Source of the DNA: Desmodesmus armatus
Lineage: Eukaryota > Chlorophyta > Chlorophyceae > Sphaeropleales > Scenedesmaceae
Assembly (NCBI GenBank): GCA_007449985.2
Contig: VIIQ02000205.1
Coordinates: 1 to 64,000, forward strand
DNA length: 64,000 nt
Direction: 5' to 3'
The translations under genes were made by a program, and so were the position numbers. Shown one piece after another: positions 32,891 to 45,276 of this stretch. Numbering within the stretch: the stretch's first letter is position 1; each line of letters starts with the position of its first letter. The notes under the pieces are model-generated. The model saw only the letters and a program-made list of their open reading frames with translations. It did not search any database and was not told the DNA's origin.

Positions 32891-35800
32891 TTACTTATCC
32901 TGCTGCTCAGATATCCTAGCAGGATCAGTCAAGAACTCGTGGTGGTGGCCTGCTGCTGCTGCTGCTGCTGGCGGCGGCTTGCCACCAACCCCAGCCATCA
33001 TCCGCAAAGCAGGGGGACCCCCTCCCATCGGGCTGATCCTAAGCGGTGGCGGCCCGCCAGCAACAGCAGCACCAGCACCACCTCCCAAACTCAGGGCTGA
33101 AAAAATGTCAGGCAGAGGGACAGGACGCAGCGGCTGTTGGTCGAATGAGGCCCTAGGAGGCCGCTGGGTGCTGTCCAGTGGACCTGCTGCTGCTGCTGGT
33201 GGTGGTGGTGGGCTATTGGTAGTCGTACCGCCAGGTGCTGCTGCTGCTGGTGGTGCTGCTGTGGTTGCTGCTGCTTCGTAGTCCCTGGCAGTCAGGGCCT
33301 GCAGCTGCCTCAGAGGTTCTGGGACCACTAGGCCGGGGTTGTCCTCAATGTACCTGCAGCGACAGCCATGCAGCGGGGGGGGGGGGCAACAGCTTAAGCT
33401 TACGGCTGACCAATGCCTTTGCCTTACAGGGTGTGAGCTAGGAGGTTGCGTCAGGGGCGCAGCGGCTGCGCCTGCTGCTGTAAGCACCAGCAGTAACATT
33501 GAAATTTGGCAGTAAAACGGAGTGCCTTGCCAGACCAGTCCCATTCCTAAACACTCTCACTGCAGACCATGGACATGCCACATGATTATACCAGGTGTCA
33601 AAGCCATACTGAATAGCATGATGCGCTGCCCTTGCAGAGGCAGTTAGGCATAGCCTATGCCTATCGGATAGCATTGTCATGTACCAGGTGTACTACGTGT
33701 GTCTTGGCAAGCATGTACTTGAAAAGCAGAGTACTGTGCATCACTTACGGTTACTGTTACAGTTACAGTAACTGGCTCAGCAAAAGCTGAGCAACCCACA
33801 AGGGAGCCAGAGGCCCATAGGGACTTACAGTCGCCTGAGGTTTGTCAGCCTTGTCAGTGACAGGGGCAGTGTGTGCAGCTTGTTGCGGTCCACATACAGC
33901 TCCTGCACACACAACAGCAAGACATGGCACAGCACAGCACAACACACGACACGGCACATATAGGGCATCAGAGTGTGATTGGCTAGCTGTGGAAGCAGCG
34001 CTGCCGGCGTCAATTCTAATTCTGACACAACGCCTTGAGTCATGACACCACCTACAGTGCTGTACAGTACTCCCTTCGCCCCATCCCTCCTCCAAACACA
34101 CACAAACACAGGTAGTCCTAACCCCACGACACCCTAAGTCATGGCATGATCACATGCAGCGCTGTACAGTACCCCAGCCGCTGCGGCAGCTCTGTCAGCA
34201 AATTGTTGTACAAGCACAGCTGGCAGTGCCTTTCAGTCCTCTGTCTTTGCTACATATGCTGAGGTATGGCTACCCCCCCCCCACCACCACCACCACCACT
34301 GCATTGGTCACATTGTAGGAGGCTGCAAATGCTTGCCATAAATTGGCCTGGCGGTGCCACTGGATGAAGCTGTTCCTTCTCATGCACAAGGAGTCCTCAC
34401 GCGATCGTGGGCATACCTTTACAAACCCCAAATCGCCTGCAGTGCCGTGCAGTCTCCCAGCTGCTCCGGCAGCTCTGTGATCATGTTGTTGTCCAGCCAC
34501 ATGAGGGCACCCCTAACCATTGGGCCTATTACTTACAAAACCCTACCTCAGTTACCCCTTAATTTTCCCACAATACCCACAGTAGTGACTTCACCTGCAG
34601 TGCCGTGCAGTCCCCTAGCTGCTCTGGCAGCTCTGTGATCATGTTGTTGTCCAACCACAGCTTCCTCAGCTGAACCATCTTGCCAATTTCAGCAGGCAGG
34701 CTCCTCAACTTGTTGCTGTACAGCCACCTGCAAACATGTCAAGTTGTTTTGTCTGCGTCACCGGCTGCGTCAGTGTTATGTCCTCCTGTTGCGGTACGTT
34801 TTGGGTTCATGCCACTCTTGAAGATATGTCTCAGCAGGCATGCACCTCAGCTTGTTGCTGTACAGCCACCTGTAAACACAGAACCTGGCCAACAAGGGCT
34901 GTCAGCCACGCCCGCAACCATGCAACATAACAGTGACAGTGACAGTGACAGTCAGGCTGACGGTTATAGTGACAAAGCAGTACATACACACTCACATCTC
35001 TTGAACGTTCACCAGCTCCCCCAAGCCTGCAGGCACCTCTGTTAGTTCGTTCTCACACAGGCTGAGCCTGGTGAGGTTCCATTTCATATCCAAAAACCAG
35101 GCACCCAGAACCCAGTCATACTGCTGACATAACACACGCTGCTGGGCCACCATGCTTTACCAACACCCGTGTATATCCACCCGCCGGTTCAAATTACTAG
35201 GAAATGCAAGTACAACCCTCTCTCCGCATACTCACATTTCCTGGACGTTCTCCAACTCTCCCAAGCCTGCAGGCACTTCTGTCAGTTCGTTCTCGTAGAG
35301 GCTGAGCCGAGTTAGGTCCCGCAGCTTGCTCAACGAGGGGGGCAGGACAGCCAGCCTGTTCTTGTGTAGGGACAGGGCCTCCATCTGAGTCAGCGCACCG
35401 ATGTCATCAGGGAGGGACGTTAACTGCAGGTTCAAGTTGGGCGGGGGTGTGTTGGTGGGGGGGGGATGTGGTGGTGGTGGTGGTTTTGTGTGACAATGAG
35501 GCCAAGACAGTGACTGTTAGCGTGTGTTGATACGTGTGTGGCAACAAGAGAGAGAGGCGTGCTTGCTAGGCGAGCTGCCATACAGCAAGGCAGCCAGTAT
35601 GTTCTGGTGGAAGGACGGACCTCCATTTGGGTCAGCGCACCGATGTCATCAGGGAGGGACGTCAGCTGCAGCAGCAGGTTGTGTGTGTCCCCCCCACCCC
35701 GCCCACCCCACCTTCCCCCCGAGCCAACAAGGCTCACGGACGGTAAGGGGGGATCACACGTTTATACTTTCACCCATGGGCAGTGCTCTCCACAACTGGA

Positions 35801-38800
35801 GATTGGTGTACAACAATCGGTGCTCACCTGGTTGATGTGCAGGGACAGCCTCTGCAACCCTGTCAGTTTTGCCCCCCCCCCCCCACAAGTGTTTGAGCAC
35901 ACACCGTCTTCCATCCGTCAGCTTCCTTGACCTATTATCACCTGGTGATGTGCAGGGACGACCTCTGCAGTCCCGTCAGCTTGCACAGCTCCCCCCCCCC
36001 CCCCCAAGGTTCTATGTGGTAACCTGCATGGCCTGTAATCACCTGGGTTATGTGCAGGGACAACCTCTGCAGTCCCGTCAGCTCCCCCCCCCCTGCTCCT
36101 GCCTCCACCCTTTTGCCCCCCTTTCCCTGCAATTGATTGAGCATACGCCGTCTTCCATCCGTCAGCCTCCACACCCGTACTACTAATAATAATCACCCGG
36201 TTGATGTGCAGTGACAGCCTCTGCAGTCATGTCAGCTTGCACAGCTCCCCCCCCCCCCCACACACACCCACCGCGCGGACATATGTCGTCGTCATCTGTC
36301 AAGTCTGTAATCACCTGGTTGATGTGGAGGGACAGTGTCTGCTTGCCCCTCCCCCTCTCCCCCCCCCTCCTGGCAAATAGCCACTGTCCATCCTTCAACC
36401 TCCATGGCCTGTAATCACCTGGTTGATGTGTAGAGACAGCCTCTGCAGTCCTGTCAGCTGCCCACCCCCCCCCCCCCGCAAATGGCCCAAATCCCCCCCT
36501 TCATCCCCATGACCTGTAATCACCTGGTTGATGTGTAGGGACAGTCTCTGCAGTCCTGTCAGCTTGCACAGCTCCCCAGGCAGCTCTGTGAGTCTGTTGG
36601 CATTCAGGCTGAGCCATACTAGGCCCTCAGCACACCCCAGGCCTGATGGCAGGCTGCTGAGGGCGTTGAAGTGGAGGCTCAGGTGGCGGACCTGTTGAAA
36701 ATACAGGGAAAGACAGGGGTTTGGTTTGGTTTCGTTTTTTTTATTGTTTTATGGTGTTCTTACTTTTTCAAAAAAAATTCGGTTATGGGTGCTCTGTGAA
36801 AGAGACGGGGGGGGGGCAGTGATCTTTCTGTCCCCATTCAAGAGGAGGGCGGGGCGCCAGGGCTACTGCCTTCTCTCTGTCCCTCCTTCCCTCCCTTCCT
36901 CTCTATGTGCACTTGTCGTGCGTTTGTTGCCAACATGTGTCTAGATGGCAGGCTGCTGAGGGCGTACGCCGTTGCAGTGGAGGCTCAGGTGGCGCACCTG
37001 CCATAACAAACGACACAGGTGGGCGCTTTTTGAAGAGGCTCCCGGGAGGGGGGGGGGTGTTGTTATTTCCCCCTTTGGAGGGGTGGTGTTGCTGGGGTTC
37101 CTTCCCCCCCTCCCTCCGTCTCTCTATGCGCAAGCAGATGTGTAGTGCTGATCGGGCTGGAGGGGTCAGGTGGGGGGTGTGGTAGTCTAGCATGCTAGAC
37201 ATGCACACCCCTCTTGCCTTAACGTTACGCCAGTGGTTCGCCATAGGCGTAGTTACTTACTTACTTACTGTAGTGCTGACTGTGCAAGTACCACCTAATA
37301 GTATGTGAATGGCAGGCTGCTGAGGGCGATGAAGAGGAGGCTGAGGTGGCGCACCTGTTGAAAAAACAGGGGAAGACAGGGGGTTGTGGGTGCTCCATGA
37401 AAAAGGCAGGGGGGAGGGGCGTGGCGCAGTGATCTTTCTGTCCCCATTCAAGAGGAGGCTGAGAAGGCGCACCTGCAAAAAGGGGGACCGGAGTGCATTG
37501 AGGGGGACTACTGGTGACTCGCAGCAAGCAGTACATTCTCTTATTATTTCTATGGCCCCTTCCTAGTTGGCTTGATATGAACCTACCTTGAGCCAATTGA
37601 ACCCTACCTGTACCGGCCTTGCAGCAGTGTCTATACATTGTTCCTGTGCAGGGAGATGCCATCTAGCACTGGAACTCCACACAATACTCATGCAACGATG
37701 TTGATGATTAGTGAACAGTACAGAATGATGGTTTTTGAATAGCACTGAACTTCAGTACGGTACCGTCTTCAGTTGGCCCAGCTCCTGTGGTAGTGTGTGT
37801 ATGTTGTTGCTGTGCAAGGAGGGTTGCAGGTGCAGCGGGGGGGGGGGGGTAGCAATCTGTACATTTGGAAACAACACAAATATCAGGAATGTTCACCTTT
37901 TTCAGCTGGCCCAGCTCCTGTGGCAGTGTGTGTATGTTGTTGCTGTGCAGGTCCAGCCTATTGAGGCTGGTCAAGCTGCCAATGCAGGGAGGGACAACCT
38001 CCAGCTTGTTCTCCGACAGGTCACTGCAGCATATAATGGCACACAAGTACTACATTTGGTGAAAGGGAGTGAAAGGGATCGACAACTATGCAGTGCAAGT
38101 TGAGTTGCCAATGCAGGGAGGGACAACCTCCTGCATGCAGTGACCTGTCAGAGAACAAGCTGGAGGTTGTCCCTCCCTGTCTTGTGTGCTGCGCAGCACA
38201 CAAGCACAAGATGACCAGTGGGGAGTTGGTCAAGTGCAAGGTTGATTTGCTGACAAAACGCAGGGCATCCTCTTTCCTCCAACCACTAACTTGTTCTCTG
38301 ACAGGTCACTGCAACACAAGGCACGCAGTTTGAAAGGAAAGTTGGGCAAGGACAGGTTAGGCTCCAGCGCACGGCGGGACAAATCCAGCTTTGTTTCCTG
38401 ACAGGTCACTCAGCACTCACACAAACACATGGGATAGGGTTAACCCACTAAGATAACAAAGACTAAGACAGACAAAGACTAGCCGGTTACGGTATGTGTT
38501 GGAGCAAGGAGTACAGCCGCATGCACACACCCACACTGCACCAGCAAATAGGCTGACAAGCCAGCCCCCAGTACTCACAGCCACAACCGTAACCTTTTTG
38601 GTCAACCCGGTGTAGTGCAAACCACCGCAGGGGAGACAACTTATGAGGTTCACCTGGCTCGACCCTGGTGGACAATGCCATTGTTGTTTTGCGAAAAATG
38701 TCGATGTAACATACTCCCCCAAAACAAAGATTGAGCCCTCGGGAATCTGTCAAAGCACACTGTACTATGCATGCACACACCCACACTGTGCTATGCAAGC

Positions 38801-40676
38801 TGGTACACACCACACTGCACATTGCTTGGCAAGCTGGCACCCCCCCCCCCGCGGTACTCACAGCCACTCCAGATCAGGTAGGCTGCACACCACCTCAGGA
38901 AACTCCCTCATGTTGTTGCTGGGCACCCACCTGCATGTGGGAAATATGGGACATGGACACACGGACACACGCAGAGCACGTGCATGATGAGAAGCTTCTT
39001 CAGTTGTTTCGATACGACTTCCATTGCTGATGTCATCCACGTGGATTGGAATATCACAGCCCCCCTCCCCCCCCCCCCTCCCCCCCCCCCCCCCCTGCAA
39101 CGAAGCATGCAGTAATGCCGGTGACTTATTTTCTGCCGGTGACTCAGGATCGTCCGCCCTCCTTCCTCCACCTTGCCCCCATACCCGCAAACTGTGCTGT
39201 TCAGGCAGCCTCAGCCCACTGTCAAGCCCAACTTTGTGTTCCCCCCCTGTTTCCCTTGCCTTTCCTCCTCATCTTTGCCCCCCCCCCCGCACCCCAGTCG
39301 TTTCCCCCTGTTCCACCTTGTGTCCGATCAACCCTCGAAGGCGATGAAACCACTCCCTGTACCCTGTCCCCATGCCACAGCAGCACTTACAGTTGCTTGA
39401 GGGTGGTCAGCCTGCTGAGCCCTTCAGGCAGCTTCTGCAACAGGTTGGAGCCCAACCACCTGCAGCACACACATGTGCACACATGATGATGACAGCTTGT
39501 ATGAGTAGGAGTGCATGCCGGCATAGCCAGAGCAATTTGTGCTCAGGACGTACATGCAGAGCACTCCCACACAGCAACGGCAATATCAACACACGTGACG
39601 TAACACCTGCCCTATGTTTGTCAGCCCAGTCATACAGACATGTCTCTTTTGGATCTTTTGAAAGGCTACTGCACTGATGCACAACTGCTGCACATCGTAC
39701 TGTGTGTCAGTCACACTGAGCTTGAGTGACTTCATGCATCATAATTACTCTACCTTTATCCTCTCCAGTGCCTGCAGTGCCTGACTCACAGTGACTGCCG
39801 TGCAGGCAGCTCCCCAATTTCGTCAGGCAGCTACTGCGATTGCACCCATTGCTCCCACCATCCCTACACAACCAGATACAGTATATGTGTTTGTGCTGCT
39901 CACTGCAACACTTACAGTGACTGCAGTGCAGGCAGCTCCCCAAGTTCGTCAGGCAGCTGTCGCAGGCCATTGTTGGACAGCCAACTGCAGGAAAACAGCA
40001 AAGACACATCAGCACAACCATGCAAGGAGCTGACTGTGTGCCTGGTTGTGGTGCTGACTGGCCTGGCATGTGAATGCAGACCCTCATCCCAAAACAGAAC
40101 ATGTAAGCAGAAACTATGCGCGGTGCATACATGCAGCTGCTGCCACAGCTGTGCTGAGCTAGCGCAGGGTTACACCGGCTGTCTGCTGCTGTGCTGTGAT
40201 GTCCTGCACCACACAGCGGAGCAAGTTCTTGAAAAGCAATCACCGTGCCTGCTGAAGTTGCACTTGGCATGCAAAGTGGGATGTTGTGCACACAGGGAAT
40301 GACCGTGTGTGGTTTCCCTCAGGGACGCACTAGTCAACAGCATGCAGTGCCACGACACATACAGCTTTGTGAGGCTTGTCAGAGCAGCAACCTGCTTGGG
40401 CAACATGCAGAGGCCACAAGCATCCAGCACGCTGCACGGCAGGCAGAGAAACAGCACACATACTGAACGCAGCTCGTGGCGCAACACTGAGGACACCACT
40501 TTTCCGCCGTGTGCTCGCAGACATCACGCAAGCAAGCACGCTTACAGTTCTTTCAGGTCCCCATCCTCGTGCTTCAGGCCCTTCCACTGCTCGATAGGGC
40601 CTGTCCAATCCTCAGGCAAGCTGCTGCTGGGGTTGCTATCCCTGAACGCCACCAGTGCTGCTTCCATGTCTCGCAT
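32891..40676 (-). CDS. Leucine-rich-repeat protein, SHOC2/PIRL style
   Basis: An intracellular LRR protein with the L..L.L..N.L..LP..(L/I)..L consensus. Proteins of this type act as scaffolds, but the partner here is unknown. Eleven exons join in phase to 519 codons: 40546-40676 (MRDMEAALVAFRDSN start), 40363-40431, 39916-39984, 39391-39459, 38862-38930, 37897-38023, 36524-36691, 35236-35423, 34595-34727, 33829-33902, 32891-33353. Exons 2-5 are each 69 nt, phase 2, encoding one 23-residue repeat (for example WLSNNGLRQLPDELGELPAL). Later exons carry two or more repeats. The last exon holds a capping segment (IEDNPGLVVPEPLRQL) and a Pro/Ala/Gly-rich tail ending ISEQQDK. There is no kinase, ROC or TIR domain. 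The frame stays open upstream of the chosen ATG, so a slightly longer N-terminus is possible. No frameshift is seen. Confidence 0.92.
34170..35090 (-). repeat. LRR-gene echoes of exons 8 and 9
   Basis: Downstream copies of the exon 8 3' end (NELTEVPAGLGEL, then NVQEM and donor) lie at ~34995-35085. An upstream copy of the exon 9 acceptor and head (WLYSNKL) is at ~34845-34875. Downstream copies of the exon 9 3' end (NNMITELPEQLGDCTAL) are at ~34440-34500 and, weaker, ~34170-34210. Confidence 0.8.
35625..35690 (-). repeat. Echo of LRR-gene exon 8 5' end
   Basis: A copy of the acceptor and first ~45 bases of exon 8 (LTSLPDDIGALTQMEV), upstream of the real exon at 35423. Confidence 0.85.
35825..36540 (-). 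repeat. Array of LRR-gene exon 7 3' end plus donor (7 copies)
   Basis: The last ~40 bases of exon 7 and its donor (TGTCCCTACACATCAACCAG, then GTGATTA) recur at ~36525, 36425, 36310, 36190, 36050, 35945 and 35830, ~100-140 bp apart. Units are separated by poly-C (sense poly-G) runs. Many keep the CAG/GTGATTAC donor. This is the same architecture as the TRF4 exon 4 array but in an unrelated gene. Confidence 0.9.
36940..37475 (-). repeat. Echoes of LRR-gene exon 7 5' end
   Basis: Two or three upstream copies of the exon 7 head with its acceptor region (RHLSLHFNALSSLPS equivalents) lie at ~36945-37010, ~37310-37370 and a partial one at ~37430-37475. Each is followed on its flank by the same CTGTTGAAAA..ACAGGG(A/G)AAGACAGGG sequence found beside the real exon. 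Confidence 0.8.
37750..38420. repeat. Echoes of LRR-gene exon 6, including an inverted copy
   Basis: The 3' end of exon 6 (ELGQLKK region) is copied downstream at ~37755-37825. Its 5' end with acceptor is copied upstream at ~38255-38310 and ~38385-38420. Between them, 38139-38182 carries the exon 6 head on the opposite strand (TGACCTGTCAGAGAACAAGC), forming an inverted repeat with ~38105-38135 and the real exon. Confidence 0.75.
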
Positions 40677-41839
40677 GTTTGATGAAGGGGGCTGAAACAA
40701 CTTTGGATCCGTATTGAATAGTTCTAGCAACACAACAACGTCAGGTGGTTGAGGGAAGGGACGGTCTTTGTTGATCTGATCTGAACTTCCGACACTTCCG
40801 TAAGTAGTATATACGATCGAACCTGCTTGCTTGATGACACACGTACGGGTGAATATTGCTGCTAGCAACAAGCAACGTCAAACAATCGTCGCCAGGCAGC
40901 TCCCAGTGGCATATGACCCAGTTGACTGTTGCCTTCCAAATGACACCCGTCAGCTCTGAGCTAGACTGAGCTTGACAAGTGGGCCAGCTGCACTCGCATC
41001 ATCAGATCGCCAGCATCTACAAGAGCTCCACATTGAACTTGTCAACAGTGCATCATACCCGTTGGGGTCGCGTTGTATTGAATCTGTTTCTTTGTGTCAC
41101 AGGAGGAGTGCTCCCCCCCCCCCCCCAGGGGCCCTGGATCTCCCAGCAAGTGCTCCTTGCCCCCCCCCCCCCATGCCCTTGAGCACCTTTGCCTGCATAC
41201 ACTGCCAGAGCAGGCCAGATCTCAGTTGCCCCCCCCCCCCTGAGCTGCCTCCAAGCTGTTTCCGCTCCTTTCTCACCCCCCCCCCTTTCAGATACAGGGT
41301 GTACCGGGTTGAAAGGAATGCTAGCATTCAATGTGACCCAATGGGTGTCAAATTGTGACACCCGGTTGGCGGCCAACCATGTGCAGTAGTCCCAACCCTT
41401 CAAGGTGAATGCTTTGTGCACATGCCAAGGGCTCTCTCTACAGGTCAACTGCCGATTAAAAGTTTTGAGACCATTACCTTGTAGCATTCATGACTGCCAG
41501 CAGCTGTTTGCTGCAGTGGGGGTAGGATGTGTATGACTTCACCTGCAAAAGAGGTGCATGCGGGGCCATTTGTCTTACTTCACCCCTACAGCTAGAACTG
41601 TTCATCAAGAACTCCCTCGAGCCAGTTTGGATTCTGAGCCCAATGAACAGCCCAAAACCGAAGGGGGGGGGCAGGGGTCAGTGTGCAAGAAAGCTTGTAA
41701 CGGACACAGGGGGAGGGGCGGATGCCACCCCGGTGTCTCACCCCTCCCCCCATGGTCAATGAAATTTGGTCGTGAATAAATGGACAGACTGCGTACGCAT
41801 TACATTAGTGACCAAGCACAGGCTGTGCAGCACTGCATG

Positions 41840-41921
41840 GCATGCTGCACTCCACAGCACCTCGCCTGGTTGTCAAGCATGGCCTTGACAACCAGGCTGT
41901 GGAATGCAGCATGCTGTGCTG
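41840..41921. repeat. Long imperfect hairpin
   Basis: Arms CCTGGTTGTCAAG (41865-41877) and CTTGACAACCAGG (41884-41896) are perfect inverted repeats around a 6-base loop. With one small bulge, the pairing extends outward through CTGTGGA.TGCAGCATGC-type sequence on the right and its complement on the left, to roughly 41840 and 41921. Confidence 0.8.
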
Positions 41922-44283
41922 CAGCAGCATGCACTCCACTGGAGCACTGAGCACCTCGCTTGCTTGTCGCGGCCATGCTCTAGAGTGCGGGGTTTCTGGA
42001 GGGGCGGGAGCCACCACCATTGGTGAAGTTCTTACTGAGTAGGAAGATGGCGCTGTGTGCTCGTTGAACGAGCAGCATAACCCTGGGACCTGCGGATGTG
42101 CGCAAGTTGCGCAGCGCAACTTGCTGAGTGCAGGTGCGACCCCCCGAGTCTCAGGTCCTTGTTGTGGAAGAGCATGCATGTACTTGTAGGGGAGTTGATA
42201 GGGGTGTGTTGCTACGGTCAAGCAGCAAGCGAGGGACAGGGAGGAACCGTGGGTAAGACGAACGCATGGGTGAGTCACAGTACTGCATGACAGCCTGTCA
42301 TCGGATCACTAGTGACATGCATGCTGGCAGTCTTCCATGTACGCAAAGATTCCTGGTCTGAGGCTACGTTCAAGTCGGTGAAAATGGAGTTGGCAGAACT
42401 GAACACAAAGCAAAGGAGGCAGGAAGCAACCACACTGCGCAGCGCTGCAGGTGACTCCTGTGCCAATGCGTCATACAGGGACCCCATCATCATTACACGT
42501 GATTCCGGCCAGGTTCATTGCGCATGCAGCATGCTGCTAGCAGCAAATCGACCTTGGTGCAAGACAAGCAATACACCACCAGACCAGTGACCTAGGACAC
42601 TAGAAAGCCTGGACCAGTTAAGGCCCTCAAAGCCAACAGCACAACAAAAAGCTAACATAGGTAGCATGTTCAACATGTATGTAGTACATATACTATACAA
42701 GCAACTCAGTTGGACATGACCCCTGGTCAACTTGCAGACCATGCTGCCTGGAATGGCAGGGTCTCAGCGCGCTGCCGCATCCTGCTGCTGTGGGTTGTGG
42801 CATTGAGTGGTCGCCGGAAGGGCACCCCAGTAGCGCGTGGGTGTGTCAGTCTGTAGAGCATGCTCCGCCTGGAACCGCGCAACGCACATGCACCCGTTAA
42901 ATCGTGCATGTTCGTCGGCTGCCCCAGGGCCTGCAGGTCCCTCGTGACACAGGGACACCAGCAGGTCTCAATAAAAAAGCACACACAATTCACCACAAGC
43001 CGAGTATTTTTGACTGTAAATTGCTAATGGAGTGGCTTCAAGGCCAGCCTGCCGCTCTCCGACCCCGGCCTGTCCCACTGCAGTCACTGTACTGGTAGCA
43101 GTACTAGTACTGGCAGTACACCACTTGGCCCACTCCCTTGCCCCGCTGTCAGCAGGCCCAGCCATAACAGCCCACGAGTATCGATATTTCAAGGTATTTC
43201 GGCTTCAGTGCGGCTGTTCGCCTGTCATGGCTGTGACAGTGTCATTTTGTCATGCCAACTGTCAGCCTGAGCTGCACAGGCAGCTTTAGCCTGCAGCTGA
43301 GCCAGCCAAACGCTAGGCTTGGCAGACTCTCAGTCTTTCAGGAATTCTCCCGTGAAGCCAGCAGCAGGCGGGGGCGGAGTAAGCTCTAGTCCACAATGGT
43401 GGGCTGATGTCCCAAACGTCCTTTGCTGCTCTGCTGGTGGGGGAGCCTGGAGGGCTGGGGGGGATGCGGGCCTGTCCAAGTGGTGCCGGAGTGTGGCCAA
43501 GATGCGCCTTCAACTACAGGTGAAATGTGAGGGGGACTCTGCAGCATGCCCAGGGCAGGTCCGAGATGCTCGCTTCAGCTGAAGCAGCAGCGATGGATGT
43601 TCCGCACCCAGCAAAAAGCAGCTGCGAGCAGAGTTATGCTCTGTGACAGTATTTAACTGCGCTCTTTCCTTGCATTGTGCTTGCAAAAATCTTCCCCAGG
43701 CGGGCCAGGCTCCTGTTTGCAGTTTCGCGCGTGCAGCTGTTGCCCCGCTTGTTGCAGGTTGCGTCGCAGGTTGCCCTGCAGGTGCATAAAGTTGGTTTCC
43801 ATGACATCAGTAATACTCCTGGAGCAGCAGTTCTGCTGCTCGAGCCTCATAAGGTAGTGTGGGCACATCCCTCAGAAGGTGAGCAGTGTGTGCAGCAGCA
43901 GTCTGTGACATTCAGCACCTCGCATGGGCATGAAACGAGTGCTTGATGGGTTCTGACAGCCTCAATCTCAAGTCCCAACAGGCAGGTGCCTGCCTGCACC
44001 CATTGCCAGCCGACCAGCTTGCCTGGAGTGCAGCAGCAGCACACAACAACTGCAGTCCCTGCTGGCACCACAACCACTGCAAGTACGGCAGCAGCAGCAC
44101 TCCACCCTGTGCCGTGTGACTTGGTCACAATCTCCCAATGCCTGCCCCGGCTGTGCTGTGCAGGTTTGGTTGCAGTGAAGCCTCATACAGCCCTAGTTGT
44201 CTGGTCACACGTCCAGCCTCGATGTATCGGAACCCCACCAACACTGCAAGTGCACACAGCAGCTTGCATGCTACAAAGCACAT

Positions 44284-44985
44284 GTATTGGTAGGGGGGGG
44301 CGAAGGAAGCTTTTGACGGGTGCAGATGTCTGCTGCATGCCGCCAGTTAGAGAGGAGGTGGGGGGGGGGCGAAGGAAGCCTTTGTCGGGTGCAGATGTCT
44401 GCTGCATACCGCCAGTTAGAGAGGAGGTAGGGGGGGGGGGGCGAAGGAAGCCTTTGACGGGTGCAGATGTCTGCTGCATACCGCCAGTTAGAGAGGAGGT
44501 AGGGGGGGGGCGAAGGAAGCCTTTGACGGGTGCAGATGTCTGCTGCATGCCGCCAGTAAGAGACGAGGTGGGGAGGGGGGCGAAGGAAGCCTTTGACGGG
44601 TGCAGATGTCTGCTGCATGCCGCCAGTTAGAGAGGAGTTAGGGGGGGGGGGGCGAAGCCTTCGCTTTGAAGGTTTTGACGGGTGCAGATGTCTGCTGCAT
44701 GCCGCCAGTTAGAGACGGGGTGGGGGGGGGGGCGAAGGAAGCCTTTGACGGGTGCAGATGTCTGCTGCATACCGCCAGTTAGAGAGGAGGTAGGGGGGGG
44801 GGGGGCGAAGCAAGGTTTTGACGGGTGCAGATGTCTGCTGCATGCCGCCAGTTAGAGAGGAGTTAGGGGGGGGCGAAGCAAGGTTTTGACTGGTGCAGAT
44901 GTCTGCTGCATGCCGCCAGTTAGAGAGGAGTTAGGGGGGGGGGCGAAGCAAGGTTTTGACGGGTGCAGATGTCTGCTGCATGCCG
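44284..44985. repeat. Minisatellite, ~70-bp unit, 10 copies
   Basis: Ten copies of a ~68-73-bp unit (one of ~81) containing GACGGGTGCAGATGTCTGCT, GCATGCCGCCAGTTAGAGA, a poly-G run and GGCGAAG. The copies are highly similar to each other, unlike the decayed echoes elsewhere, so the array is young or homogenised. Poly-G length varies from unit to unit. Confidence 0.95.
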
Positions 44986-45206
44986 CCCCGCACTACCCAG
45001 CAGTGCGTCTAACATGTGCCGGCAGGCACGGCAGCTGAGATTGTTGCTTTAGTGTGCAACATTACATGTGCTTGGTGGTGCATCAAACCCAACACTTTTG
45101 CTGTTCTGCATTGTGTGTGCGGGGTGATACCCCTCCGCCGGGGGCTGACCGCTCTGCCCAGTGCCGCTACGGAACATGGCCTGGGCAACACACACCCCAC
45201 CAGGGG

Positions 45207-45276
45207 GGGCTGGCTGTGCCGTCAGTGCTGCAGCACATGCTGCACACTGTGGCGGGTTCGAATCCCGCCCTGCCCA
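45207..45276 (+). ncRNA. tRNA-like relic (Pol III box B)
   Basis: A perfect box B (GGTTCGAATCC, 45254-45264) sits in a perfect 5-bp T stem (GCGGG/CCCGC). A TGGC box A-like start lies at ~45211. A 7-bp acceptor stem with one mismatch can form between 45207-45213 and 45269-45275. The D arm and anticodon loop are not canonical (70 nt in all, 6-base loop). It is therefore more likely a tRNA-derived SINE head or a pseudo-tRNA than a working tRNA. Confidence 0.35.

Noticed and set aside
42312..42590. Plus-strand 92-codon frame
   Set aside because: Mixed composition and no splice partners or recognisable motif. Too weak to call a gene.
44284..44985. CRISPR-like regular repeats
   Set aside because: The whole ~70-bp unit repeats with no unique spacers, and the genome is eukaryotic. 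It is a minisatellite.
45207..45276. A functional tRNA gene
   Set aside because: The T arm and box B are perfect, but the D arm and 7-base anticodon loop are missing. Kept only as a tRNA-like relic.
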